DNA from: CAYMDP01 sp964389375
GTDB taxonomy: Bacteria > Bdellovibrionota > Bdellovibrionia > Bdellovibrionales > UBA1609
Direction of reading: 5' to 3'
DNA: 13,615 bases
NCBI GenBank assembly: GCA_964389375.1
Contig: CAYMDP010000061.1
Span: 1 to 13,615, forward strand
Part shown: one piece after another, positions 6,215 to 13,056 of the stretch
How positions within the stretch are numbered: position 1 is the first letter of the stretch
Layout of the letters: every line of letters starts with the position of its first letter
Position numbers and translations under genes: made by a program
Notes under the pieces: model-generated
Told to the model about the DNA's origin: nothing
Databases searched by the model: none
What the model saw: the letters and a program-made list of their open reading frames with translations, nothing else

Positions 6215-8614
6215 ATGTTAAAGACAATCAGAACATTTTTACCTTTAGTTTTCTCATCAATTTTATTCGTTGGTCTGATTTGGTTTTTGGGTTTTGGCTT
6301 TGGTTCGGTGCCTGCTCTGGCCCCATTGTTTCATCCTGCCAAAGGCCTGTGGGGCTTAAACACGCCTAAGGTTTCCGAATTCAAGCGAATCCAGTCGAAC
6401 CAATTAAAAGAAGAAGTTAAGGTCTATTGGGATCAGGACCGAGTCCCAAGAATTGAAGCTCAAAACAGAGCCGATCTGTACTTTGTTCAAGGCTACCTCA
6501 CGGCCCAAGAGCGTTTGTTTCAAATGGATATCCAATCTCGGTTGGGTGGAGCAGAGCTTTCTGAGCTGATCGGGCCAAGAACTCTTGAAATGGATCGTTT
6601 TTTGATTCGCATTGGGCAAAGATTTGCATCCCGCGTGGCCTTATCTGAGGCCCTTAAAGATCCCGAGACTTTTGAGGCTCTTGATGCCTATTCAAAGGGT
6701 GTAAATGAATACATTCGAAATTTAGACGATGAGGACCTCCCTCCAGAATATTTAATTCTGGGTGCAAAACCGAAAGAGTGGTCTCCTCTTCGAACGATGA
6801 ATCTTCTTAAGATGATGAGCTATATGTTGTCGGGCCGTAGCCGAGATCTGATGCTAACCGAATTCGAAGGTACCTTTGGTGAAGATTTCGTGAATTTATT
6901 TTTTCCACCTGTCGGTAAAATCGATTCACAAAAACAATTCAAGACTAGCCTTAAAGAATTTCCTGAATTTCTTCTGCCCTTAAGTGGGAATGGAAGTAAT
7001 AACTGGGCGGTCTCTTCTGAAAAAAGTAAAACTGGAAACATACTCCTCGCCAATGACACCCATTTAAGTTTTTCTCTTCCTGCAATTTGGTACGAAGTCG
7101 AATTAATTGCGCCCGGTTTAAGAGCCTATGGGGCCAGTCTTCCCGGAAGTCCGGGCGTCTTAATTGGAAGCACAGCCTCAACCGCCTGGGCCGTAACAAA
7201 CGCAGCCTCGGATGTGTTTGATTGGTATGAAGTTGAGTTTAAAGATCCAGAGTCTTTGGATTTTTGGTTTGATGGAAAATGGAATCAAGGCCGAGAAGAG
7301 CTTGAGAGAATTTTTGTCCGTGGCAAAGAGAGCGAAGAGTTAAAAACTCCATGGGTCTTGCAAGGCCCCGTTATTCATAGGCAGGGCGCCCTTGGGCTTG
7401 CACTGAGGTGGACTTCTCATGACCCAAGTAACGAACTAAAGACCTTCCTTCAGTTGAATCAAAGCCAAGATTATCGGGCCTGTAAAGAGGCTTTAAAGTT
7501 TTTTAAAGCCCCTGCGCAGAATTTTTTATGTGTTGATACCCAGAATTTGGGTTTGGTTCATCAGGGGCGTTTTCCTCGGCGGGATGCTGGGCAGGGGCGT
7601 CTTGTGATGAATGGCAGAACTCTTCAGTCCGCATGGCCTGCTTGGATTGAGGATAAAGATTTGCCCCAAGTTGAAAACCCTAAATCGGGCTATATCCGCT
7701 CAGCCAATCAAGATCCAACTGGAGAAGAGAGTTTTGATCTAAACGCAAAGCCCATCTACTTGGGTTGGGATCATGAAGATCCTTACAGGGCTCAGAGCAT
7801 TCGAGAAAAGCTAGAAGCAAAGTCTGATTGGACTTTGGAAGATTTTAAACAGCTTCAAAACGATTCCGTCGATTTTTATCTTAAAGAGATGGTTCAATTT
7901 ATGATGCCTTTTGTATTTCCGGAGTTTTTGACTACTCCCCAGTTGAAAGAACTTTATCAGGATCTTTCGTCCTGGGATTATTCTTTTAAACCGGATTCAA
8001 AGGTCGCAAGCTTTGTGGAAGAGTGGATTCGGGAATTTGAATCTGAAGTGTGGGAAGGCGTTATCCAAGCCGGACTAATTGACTACTCAAAATTTTCATT
8101 AAAACGCAAAGCTTTTGAAAATTGGCTAAAATCAACTCTTCTGCAGCCAAACAATAAGACGGCACATTTGATTCTCTCGAAAGATCAAAATGGAAATCAA
8201 GTTCGGATCATTGATTTAATAAGACAAAGTTTTTTAAAGAGCTTTGAAACATTAACTCAGAAACATGGGCCCTATGGAGACTCTTGGCAGTGGGGATCTG
8301 CTCGGCCCTTGACTTTCGATCATGTGGGACGAATTCCTGGTTTTGGTGAGATCTTAGAGGGTTCATTCGGAAATAGAAATGCGATTGCTTCCAATAAACC
8401 GGCTCATGGGGCGGTTTGGAAAATGTTAGTCGAGATGAATAAAAATCAAATGCCAAGACTTCTGGTCAATTATCCCGGAGGCCAATCTGGGCACCCCTTT
8501 TCAAAAGATTTTACTCGCTTTTTAAAATCTTGGGGAGAGGGCCAGCTTCGCGAAGTTTCTTGGTTTCAAGACGAAGAGTTGTGGCAAGGGACGAAGTGGG
8601 TATTTCAGCCGTGA
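6215..8614 (+). CDS. Penicillin acylase family protein (S45 Ntn hydrolase)
   Basis: About 799 aa, usual length for the family. Residues 8-30 form an N-terminal membrane segment or signal anchor. The alpha-chain part carries VYWDQDRVPRIEAQ (about 70-83) and the QGYLTAQERLFQMD helix. The autoproteolytic site is NGSNNWAV: Ser261, after processing, becomes the N-terminal nucleophile of the beta chain. Further family marks are NDTHL (His283), SANQDP (oxyanion Asn498) and YRAQSIREKL near 524. Members hydrolyse amide-linked acyl groups; known substrates include penicillins and acyl-homoserine lactones, and sequence alone does not choose between them. The location should be periplasmic or membrane-anchored. 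The start is uncertain: GTG at 6209 would add two residues (801 aa), and neither start has a well-spaced Shine-Dalgarno. The gene overlaps the downstream membrane protein by 19 nt, suggesting translational coupling. Confidence 0.93.
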   Translation: MLKTIRTFLPLVFSSILFVGLIWFLGFGFGSVPALAPLFHPAKGLWGLNTPKVSEFKRIQSNQLKEEVKVYWDQDRVPRIEAQNRADLYFVQGYLTAQERLFQMDIQSRLGGAELSELIGPRTLEMDRFLIRIGQRFASRVALSEALKDPETFEALDAYSKGVNEYIRNLDDEDLPPEYLILGAKPKEWSPLRTMNLLKMMSYMLSGRSRDLMLTEFEGTFGEDFVNLFFPPVGKIDSQKQFKTSLKEFPEFLLPLSGNGSNNWAVSSEKSKTGNILLANDTHLSFSLPAIWYEVELIAPGLRAYGASLPGSPGVLIGSTASTAWAVTNAASDVFDWYEVEFKDPESLDFWFDGKWNQGREELERIFVRGKESEELKTPWVLQGPVIHRQGALGLALRWTSHDPSNELKTFLQLNQSQDYRACKEALKFFKAPAQNFLCVDTQNLGLVHQGRFPRRDAGQGRLVMNGRTLQSAWPAWIEDKDLPQVENPKSGYIRSANQDPTGEESFDLNAKPIYLGWDHEDPYRAQSIREKLEAKSDWTLEDFKQLQNDSVDFYLKEMVQFMMPFVFPEFLTTPQLKELYQDLSSWDYSFKPDSKVASFVEEWIREFESEVWEGVIQAGLIDYSKFSLKRKAFENWLKSTLLQPNNKTAHLILSKDQNGNQVRIIDLIRQSFLKSFETLTQKHGPYGDSWQWGSARPLTFDHVGRIPGFGEILEGSFGNRNAIASNKPAHGAVWKMLVEMNKNQMPRLLVNYPGGQSGHPFSKDFTRFLKSWGEGQLREVSWFQDEELWQGTKWVFQP

Positions 8615-8943
8615 TATTTTTTATCTTTTTGACTCTATCAAGTGCCTTGTTTTTCTTAAGCCCCTGGTGGGGCTTTATAGTCTTAGGTTTTCTGGGTGGC
8701 GTAGTATTAAAAAACTTTATAGATCTATGGAGAATTATTTTTGTTTCAGTATTTTTAAGTGGCTCGGCAAGTCTGATTTTTCAGATTTTTAGATTCGATG
8801 ACTTAAGGGCTGAAAGAATTTCTGGCTTGCTGTCTTTGCCTCATCCCTTAGTTGCAGTATTTCTATCAGCCCTAGTTTTTTCGGTCTTAAGTTTTGTCTC
8901 TGCTTGGTTTGTTTTAGAACTCAAAAAATCAGTCTCTCAGTGA
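8596..8943 (+). CDS. Small four-helix integral membrane protein, unknown function
   Basis: A protein of about 115 aa that I do not recognise. It is almost wholly hydrophobic: VIFFIFLTLSSALFF, the WWGFIVLGFLGGVVL segment, WRIIFVSVFLSGSASLIFQIF and PLVAVFLSALVFSVLSFVSAW give four predicted membrane helices, with a short polar loop RFDDLRAERIS between the third and fourth. I chose GTG at 8596 because AAGGGA at 8586-8591 sits 4 nt before it; GTG at 8611, which overlaps the acylase stop as GTGA, is the alternative. Either way it overlaps the acylase gene, so the two are very likely translated from one message. The length and helix number loosely recall small polytopic families, but no motif supports a name. 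Confidence 0.7.
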   Translation: MGISAVIFFIFLTLSSALFFLSPWWGFIVLGFLGGVVLKNFIDLWRIIFVSVFLSGSASLIFQIFRFDDLRAERISGLLSLPHPLVAVFLSALVFSVLSFVSAWFVLELKKSVSQ

Positions 8944-8967
8944 GTGCCGGGCACTTATGGGTTTTTT
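8941..8967. terminator. Candidate intrinsic terminator between convergent genes
   Basis: AGTGC at 8943-8947 pairs with GCACT at 8951-8955 around a 3-nt loop, and the stem can extend to 8941/8957 with one G-U pair. Six T residues follow at 8962-8967 after a 4-nt gap. It would end the acylase/membrane-protein transcript and overlaps the stop codon of the convergent M23 gene. The gap before the T-run makes it imperfect. Confidence 0.45.
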
Positions 8968-9482
8968 ACGAGCTGACTGGTGTGAGGAAGAAACTCCAAA
9001 GGGTCTACGGTTTTTTTACTGCGGATTAATTCAAAATGAAGATGTACACCAGTGGCGCGTCCGGTTCGGCCCATCTGACCGATCTTTTGACCAAGCCGAA
9101 TTCTTTGCCCCTCTTTAACGGAGATCTTATGAAGGTGGGCATACAAAGAGGCCCATTCAGAATCAAACTCAATCAACACCATTTTACCGTAGCCCTTAAA
9201 GCCCCGGCCTGCATAAACCACTCGGCCCTCATGGGCTGCAAATATCGGGGTTCCTCTAGGGCCTCCGAAATCAATCCCCTGATGCCGTCGATTTTTCGGT
9301 GGAGAAAAATGCTGGGTAATTCGGATGTCTTTAACTGGCCAACTGAGCTGAAAAGGAGTCTGAGACTCAGCTCCGTGAAGTGGGGGTCCTTGAAAGGGGC
9401 CAGGACCTCTGAATGTTGGGGTTTCAAGCTGGGCACAAGAGGCTAAAAACAAGCCGCTTAAAACCAAAAGAGCACGAGTCAT
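8955..9482 (-). CDS. M23 (LytM) family metallopeptidase lipoprotein
   Basis: A 175-aa peptidoglycan endopeptidase attached to the membrane: lipobox LASC with Cys16. A proline/glycine-rich linker (22-45) is followed by a compact LytM domain (50-165). All zinc and catalytic residues are present: His67 and Asp71 (HQGIDFGG), His116 (YAHLH) and His147/His149 (GVHLHFE). This differs from degenerate LytM factors such as EnvC and NlpD, which only activate amidases, so real cell-wall cleavage is expected. There is no LysM repeat or coiled coil; the short N-terminal tether means it works close to the membrane carrying it. The ATG at 9482 gives an ideal lipoprotein signal, but no clear ribosome site precedes it. 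It ends 11 nt from the convergent membrane-protein gene. The substrate peptide bond cannot be specified. Confidence 0.93.
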   Translation of the reverse strand: MTRALLVLSGLFLASCAQLETPTFRGPGPFQGPPLHGAESQTPFQLSWPVKDIRITQHFSPPKNRRHQGIDFGGPRGTPIFAAHEGRVVYAGRGFKGYGKMVLIEFDSEWASLYAHLHKISVKEGQRIRLGQKIGQMGRTGRATGVHLHFELIRSKKTVDPLEFLPHTSQLVKNP

Positions 9483-9661
9483 TTCAATAGGCTAACCCGA
9501 AAAACCCCAAAGGCACCAGGCTCCTTTTAAAGGCCACGCCGCAGCATATCTCAAAATAATACAGTACTCTCAGCTATGTTTATTCGACCTCAGATTTGGT
9601 CAGCTTGAGTTCATATTTTCCATATAATTCCCATCACTTAGTCTCGAGTTGAGGCGTTGCA

Positions 9662-9709
9662 AAAGCCCATGGCTAGACCTTAGTCGGCTGACTATCAGCT
9701 ATGGGCTTT
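9662..9709 (+). repeat. 48-nt long hairpin (13-bp stem with nested stem)
   Basis: Positions 9662-9674 pair with 9697-9709 over 13 bp with one G-U, including the GC-rich AAAGCCCAT/ATGGGCTTT part. Inside, TAGTC at 9681-9685 pairs with GACTA at 9690-9694 around a GGCT loop. No T-run follows, so it is not a plain terminator. It may be a structured RNA, a dispersed palindromic repeat or a leader element for the gene at 9788. Confidence 0.6.
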
Positions 9710-9736
9710 GGACCCCTGGCATATGGCCTAAACTAT

Positions 9737-9754
9737 TGAATTTACGTGAATTTA
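9737..9754 (+). promoter_or_regulatory. Tandem TGAATTTA site, one-turn spacing
   Basis: TGAATTTA occurs at 9737-9744 and again at 9747-9754, so the copies start exactly 10 bp apart and would face the same side of the helix. It lies 33-50 nt before the ATG at 9788, where a transcription activator or repressor would act. The matching factor is unknown. Confidence 0.4.
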
Positions 9755-9787
9755 TATGGCACCGGGACTGCAATTTAAGTCTGAATC

Positions 9788-10513
9788 ATGCTTATCGGAC
9801 TTAAGAGACTCCTTATTCTAAGCCTTCTTCTTTCGAGCTTTACCGCTTGGGGCACGGGCGTAAAAAAGACGTCTCGATCTGAGTCAGTGGCAGGCGTCTG
9901 CACCGGCGAATGTTTAAAAAACATGATCACTTCTCCCCAGGCTCTTCTTCGAGAATTCGATAAAAAGGTCAGTCAAAAACTGGAGCCAACTCTTCCTCCC
10001 ACCCTGAGCTATTTAGAGCGACTCGCTCGGCGGGCCGAGACTGAGGCTAAAAAATGCAGGAGCCCTTCGAGTTCCGTCATCAGACGCTTAGGTCTTGCCC
10101 CAGAAAGTAAAATTTGTGGAAACCGCTCAAAGGGCAAGTGCTTTGAAGCCGTAAAGTGGGCCCTAAAGCGTGCTGGTTTAACTGATGGATACCTCAAAGG
10201 AGGCCACGCCGTCGAAGCTCATTCAAAAGGCTACCTAGAGGAAGAAGGCTTCGTAAATAAGATCCACCGCTTCGACGAATTCTCTGCCCCCAAGGGTGCA
10301 GTTTTGGTCTATCGGGATACAAAAAGCAAAAGAGGTTCGGGCCATATCGAAATCGTGACTAAAAAGGGTCAGTACTGTTCGGACTTCTGTAGCGCGAAGC
10401 CGGTCTCTACTCGATTGCCGCGAAAACTCGTCGGTGTGTACGTAAAACAATCAGAACTTTTAACCGCAAGTGTAGAAAAAACTAAAACAGAGAAAACCAA
10501 GGAGCCCCTATGA
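9788..10513 (+). CDS. Secreted Cys/His amidase-like protein (CHAP/NlpC-P60-like)
   Basis: A 241-aa protein with a signal peptide (core 6-19, cleavage near residue 20-23). After a CTGEC motif (Cys38, Cys42) and a helical stretch (50-90), residues 110-220 look like a papain-like amidase domain: CGNRSKGKCFEAVKWAL with candidate nucleophile Cys118, APKGAVLVYRD (the usual strand before the His) and GSGHIEIVT with candidate base His186. This Cys, G-x-hydrophobic strand, GH order is typical of CHAP and NlpC/P60 peptidoglycan amidases. Seven cysteines suggest disulfides. The tail after 225 is charged and repetitive (EKTKTEKTKE), probably disordered. The family call is by motif order, not by full alignment. 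The stop overlaps the next gene by 4 nt (ATGA). The start has no ribosome site; a weak TTTAAG lies 8 nt upstream, hinting at another leaderless message. Confidence 0.75.
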   Translation: MLIGLKRLLILSLLLSSFTAWGTGVKKTSRSESVAGVCTGECLKNMITSPQALLREFDKKVSQKLEPTLPPTLSYLERLARRAETEAKKCRSPSSSVIRRLGLAPESKICGNRSKGKCFEAVKWALKRAGLTDGYLKGGHAVEAHSKGYLEEEGFVNKIHRFDEFSAPKGAVLVYRDTKSKRGSGHIEIVTKKGQYCSDFCSAKPVSTRLPRKLVGVYVKQSELLTASVEKTKTEKTKEPL

Positions 10514-11094
10514 AGAGGCCACTGCTGCACGTCTTACTCACACTTAGTGTGATCCATCCGGTAAGTTTTGCCTCGGGATCTTCCGCCGATAGCAAAACAC
10601 CTCAAGTTTCGTCGAAGATTCATAAATCTGTCGATGGAAAACGAACTCCACAAAATTGCTCGCAACTTTGTATGGAAGCCAGTCTTTCAAGGCAAAAAAT
10701 CAAAGACTTAATCGAGCGGCACGGAGTTCGCCCCAATATCCTGGACAAAAAGACTTACGATCAACAGACGGAAATCGTATTTTTAACAACAAAAGAAATT
10801 CATAGTTTTGTGCAAAACAATAGATCACTCATTGAAGATCCACAAAAATCCGAAGAAGCACTGTCAGAATTGGTCAGCATCTGGCTATTGGCGATCGAAT
10901 TTGATCCTCACCACGCCATTGCCATTCAGAATGCCGAAGTCTTAGATCCGCATTTTGATAGGCTGCAAAACCACCTTAATGCACAGCTTAAGAAAAGAGA
11001 AAAAAGTCGCCCTCGTCAGGGTTTAGTAAATTTACGTCTAGCTTTAGCTATCGCAGAAAGCGAGTTGAGCGGAGAAGGAAACGCAAAAAAGTAG
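10510..11094 (+). CDS. Secreted helical protein, partner of the amidase-like protein
   Basis: A 194-aa protein I do not recognise. It has a signal peptide (core 5-16, likely cleavage after SFA-21), a Ser/Lys-rich low-complexity stretch (22-48), a CSQLC motif (Cys50, Cys54) and a mostly helical remainder (60-190) ending in the basic GNAKK. No catalytic motif is visible. The CxxxC near the mature N terminus repeats the CTGEC of the upstream protein, so both may form a similar disulfide or metal-binding loop. AAGGAG at 10499-10504 is an excellent ribosome site 5 nt from the ATG, which overlaps the upstream stop. Tight coupling suggests the two are made together, for example as enzyme and cofactor or enzyme and inhibitor; this is inference. 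Confidence 0.78.
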   Translation: MKRPLLHVLLTLSVIHPVSFASGSSADSKTPQVSSKIHKSVDGKRTPQNCSQLCMEASLSRQKIKDLIERHGVRPNILDKKTYDQQTEIVFLTTKEIHSFVQNNRSLIEDPQKSEEALSELVSIWLLAIEFDPHHAIAIQNAEVLDPHFDRLQNHLNAQLKKREKSRPRQGLVNLRLALAIAESELSGEGNAKK

Positions 11095-11109
11095 AGCTTC
11101 TAAAAATTG

Positions 11110-11140
11110 GAGACCAAGTTTACTGTCTCTTGATTTTATT
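11110..11140. terminator. Probable bidirectional terminator
   Basis: GAGAC at 11110-11114 pairs with GTCTC at 11125-11129 around a 10-nt loop. On the plus strand TTGATTTTATTT follows; on the minus strand CAATTTTTAG follows the same stem. It lies between the convergent plus-strand operon and glyA, so it can serve both. The stem is only 5 bp. Confidence 0.45.
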
Positions 11141-11167
11141 TCAGGAAGACTCGAGGCCCAAACAATT

Positions 11168-12406
11168 CTAGAGCTCCTGATAGATCTTAAACTCCCCAGA
11201 AAATCCCTTAACTTCCTTATGGATATTTTCGATCTCACTGGCATTGCTGGCAGATTTTAAAACTCTAGAGATCCATTGACCGACGATCTTCATCTCAGCT
11301 TCTTTCATTCCACGAGTCGTCAGTGCTGGAGTTCCAATGCGAATTCCACTGGTAACAAAGGGACTTCGTTTTTCATTGGGGACGGTGTTTTTATTAACGG
11401 TAATACCGGCATGATCCAGGGCGATCTCTGCATCCTTTCCGGTCAAATCTCGATCGGAAAGATCCAAAAGCATTAGGTGGTTGTCTGTACCGCCTGTGAC
11501 CAATTGAAAGCCTTCATCCATTAAAACTTTTGCGAGGGCTTGAGCATTCAAGACGACTTGCTTTGCGTAATTCTTAAATCCAGGCTTCAGCGCTTCACCA
11601 AAGGCCACAGCCTTCGCTGCAATAACATGCTCTAAAGGGCCACCCTGAATGCCTGGGAAAATCTTAGAGTTTAAGGCTTTTGCCTGAGCATCGCGGCAAA
11701 GAATAATTCCACCTCTTGGACCTCGCAAAGTCTTGTGAGTTGTCGAGGTCACATAGTCCGAATAAGGAATGGGGCTTGGGTGAACGCCACCGGCAACAAG
11801 GCCAGCAAAATGCGCCATATCGGTCAATAGCACCGCACCAACTTCATCCGCAATCGATCTAAATTTTTCGAAATCTAAAACTCGAGGGTAGGCACTGTAA
11901 CCTGAGATAATCATTTGAGGTCGATGTTTTTTTGCAAGGTCCCGGATCAGATCGTAATTTAATCTTCCAGTTTCTGGATCCAGTCCATAGTGCTGGGCCT
12001 TAAATAAGATCCCACTAAAATTAACAGGAGATCCATGAGTCAGATGTCCTCCGTGGGATAGATCCATTCCAAGGACTGTGTCTCCAGGTTTTAAAGCCGC
12101 CAGATAAACTGCCATATTGGCTTGAGACCCACTGTGAGGTTGAACGTTCGCATGCTCGCAAGAAAAAAGCTCTTTCGCTCGATCAATTGCAAGTTGTTCG
12201 CTTTGATCTACAAACTCACAGCCACCATAGTAGCGTTTTCCCGGATAACCTTCAGCATACTTGTTGGTCAAAATCGAACCTTGAGCTTCAAGAACCGCAG
12301 GGGAGACATAATTTTCTGAAGCGATCATCTCCAGACCAAACTTTTGTCTTTCAGCTTCTTGATTAATAATTTTCGCAATCTGGGGATCTTTTTCAGAAAG
12401 AGTCAT
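11168..12406 (-). CDS. glyA: Serine hydroxymethyltransferase
   Basis: A 412-aa cytoplasmic PLP enzyme that converts serine and tetrahydrofolate into glycine and 5,10-methylene-THF, the main source of one-carbon units. Family marks run the full length: ENYVSPAVLEAQGS (31-44), NKYAEGYPGKRYYGG (48-62), HSGSQANMAVY (91-101), LTDMAHFAGLVAGG (194-207), STTHKTLRGPRGG with the PLP-binding Lys225, and FPGIQGGP (250-257). Length is normal. The start is firm: GGAGGAA on the minus strand lies about 5 nt from the ATG at 12406. It follows rpiB after 41 nt on the same strand, an arrangement seen in many bacteria, and is probably co-transcribed with it. Confidence 0.98.
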   Translation of the reverse strand: MTLSEKDPQIAKIINQEAERQKFGLEMIASENYVSPAVLEAQGSILTNKYAEGYPGKRYYGGCEFVDQSEQLAIDRAKELFSCEHANVQPHSGSQANMAVYLAALKPGDTVLGMDLSHGGHLTHGSPVNFSGILFKAQHYGLDPETGRLNYDLIRDLAKKHRPQMIISGYSAYPRVLDFEKFRSIADEVGAVLLTDMAHFAGLVAGGVHPSPIPYSDYVTSTTHKTLRGPRGGIILCRDAQAKALNSKIFPGIQGGPLEHVIAAKAVAFGEALKPGFKNYAKQVVLNAQALAKVLMDEGFQLVTGGTDNHLMLLDLSDRDLTGKDAEIALDHAGITVNKNTVPNEKRSPFVTSGIRIGTPALTTRGMKEAEMKIVGQWISRVLKSASNASEIENIHKEVKGFSGEFKIYQEL

Positions 12407-12447
12407 CAGGTTCCTCCGCTAGGGGCAAATTTTAAAAATTCAGGTTC

Positions 12448-12918
12448 TTAAGACTCCGACGTCGGAGTTGACCAAAGTTTATCGACTCGCTTTTGATGCC
12501 GATCGCCCTCAAAAGCCGTGCTTAAAAAAACTAAAAGGGATTTCTCGCACTCGGCAAAATCCATCGTACGAGCGCCAAAGCAAAGAACATTGGCATTATT
12601 ATGCTGCCTAGAAAGTCTTGCCATTTCCTGATTCCAACAAAGGGCCGCGCGGATGTGAGAATACCGATTCGCACGAATCGCCATTCCTTGCCCACTGCCA
12701 CAAACTAAGACTCCAAAGGTCGTATCATCTTTAACCTGCTTCGCAAGCTTATCCGCGTAATCCGGGTAATCGACAGACTCAAGACCAGAGGTCCCAAGGT
12801 CTTCCCATGGAAGCTCTGGAACCGTGTGGATCAAATGATCCTTAAGAAGAAGGCCCGCATGGTCGCAGGCAATAAAAAGAGTCTTAATTGTTTCACGAGG
12901 AATTTTTGCAGAACTCAT
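12448..12918 (-). CDS. rpiB: Ribose-5-phosphate isomerase B
   Basis: A 156-aa cytoplasmic enzyme interconverting ribose 5-phosphate and ribulose 5-phosphate in the pentose phosphate pathway. RpiB marks are ACDHAG near residues 18-22 (Asp19, His20), the active-site Cys73 in VCGSGQGMAIRAN, RAALC, SRQHNNANVLCFGAR with His106, and the phosphate-binding DRHQKRV near 139-145. I chose the ATG at 12918, which has AAAGG 6 nt upstream; a TTG at 12951 would add 11 residues but has no ribosome site and extends beyond the family's normal N terminus. It leads the minus-strand pair with glyA. The related LacA/LacB subunits share the fold, but a single gene beside glyA favours RpiB. Confidence 0.95.
   Translation of the reverse strand: MSSAKIPRETIKTLFIACDHAGLLLKDHLIHTVPELPWEDLGTSGLESVDYPDYADKLAKQVKDDTTFGVLVCGSGQGMAIRANRYSHIRAALCWNQEMARLSRQHNNANVLCFGARTMDFAECEKSLLVFLSTAFEGDRHQKRVDKLWSTPTSES
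12453..12468 (-). repeat. Perfect 16-bp palindrome at the end of rpiB
   Basis: ACTCCGAC at 12453-12460 and GTCGGAGT at 12461-12468 form a perfect palindrome covering the last codons of rpiB. In the mRNA it gives a 6-bp GC-rich stem with an ACGT loop. A T5 run comes only about 14 nt later, so it is not a standard terminator; it could set the rpiB/glyA message ratio by blocking 3' decay or acting as a pause. Confidence 0.4.
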
Positions 12919-12986
12919 AAGAAGCCTTTCCCAAGAGTTGCGCCTATCCAATCATTTCTAAGCAAAAAAGTCGCCCATTTTCTTCA

Positions 12987-13002
12987 CTATCTACCTAGAT
13001 AG
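12987..13002. promoter_or_regulatory. Palindrome CTATCTA-CC-TAGATAG, candidate operator upstream of rpiB
   Basis: A perfect inverted repeat with 7-bp arms and a 2-nt spacer, 69-84 nt upstream of the rpiB ATG and also upstream of the gene remnant on the plus strand. Its size fits a dimeric regulator site. No clear -35/-10 pair overlaps it. Confidence 0.4.
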
Positions 13003-13056
13003 ACACCCAGTGTGAACCAACCTTTAGAGACGATTTACTTCAGCTGGAGGATACCC

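Larger units (their letters stand above)
9483..9787. other. 305-nt intergenic region between divergent genes
   Basis: No coding frame of note. It holds the upstream regions of the M23 lipoprotein gene (minus) and of the secreted amidase-like gene (plus), a TATAAT at 9623-9628 without a convincing -35 box, the strong hairpin at 9662-9709 and the TGAATTTA tandem site at 9737-9754, both listed separately. Its size and structure leave room for a small RNA. Confidence 0.6.

Noticed and set aside
8530..8595. Longer start (TTG at 8530) for the small membrane protein
   Set aside because: The added residues are Arg-rich and read from inside the acylase gene; the GTG at 8596 has a ribosome site and leads directly into the first membrane helix.
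9036..9446. 136-codon open frame on the plus strand
   Set aside because: Antisense shadow of the M23 peptidase gene, whose lipobox and all catalytic residues are intact on the other strand.
12919..12951. TTG start adding 11 residues to RpiB
   Set aside because: No ribosome site; the ATG at 12918 has AAAGG at good spacing and matches the family's N terminus.
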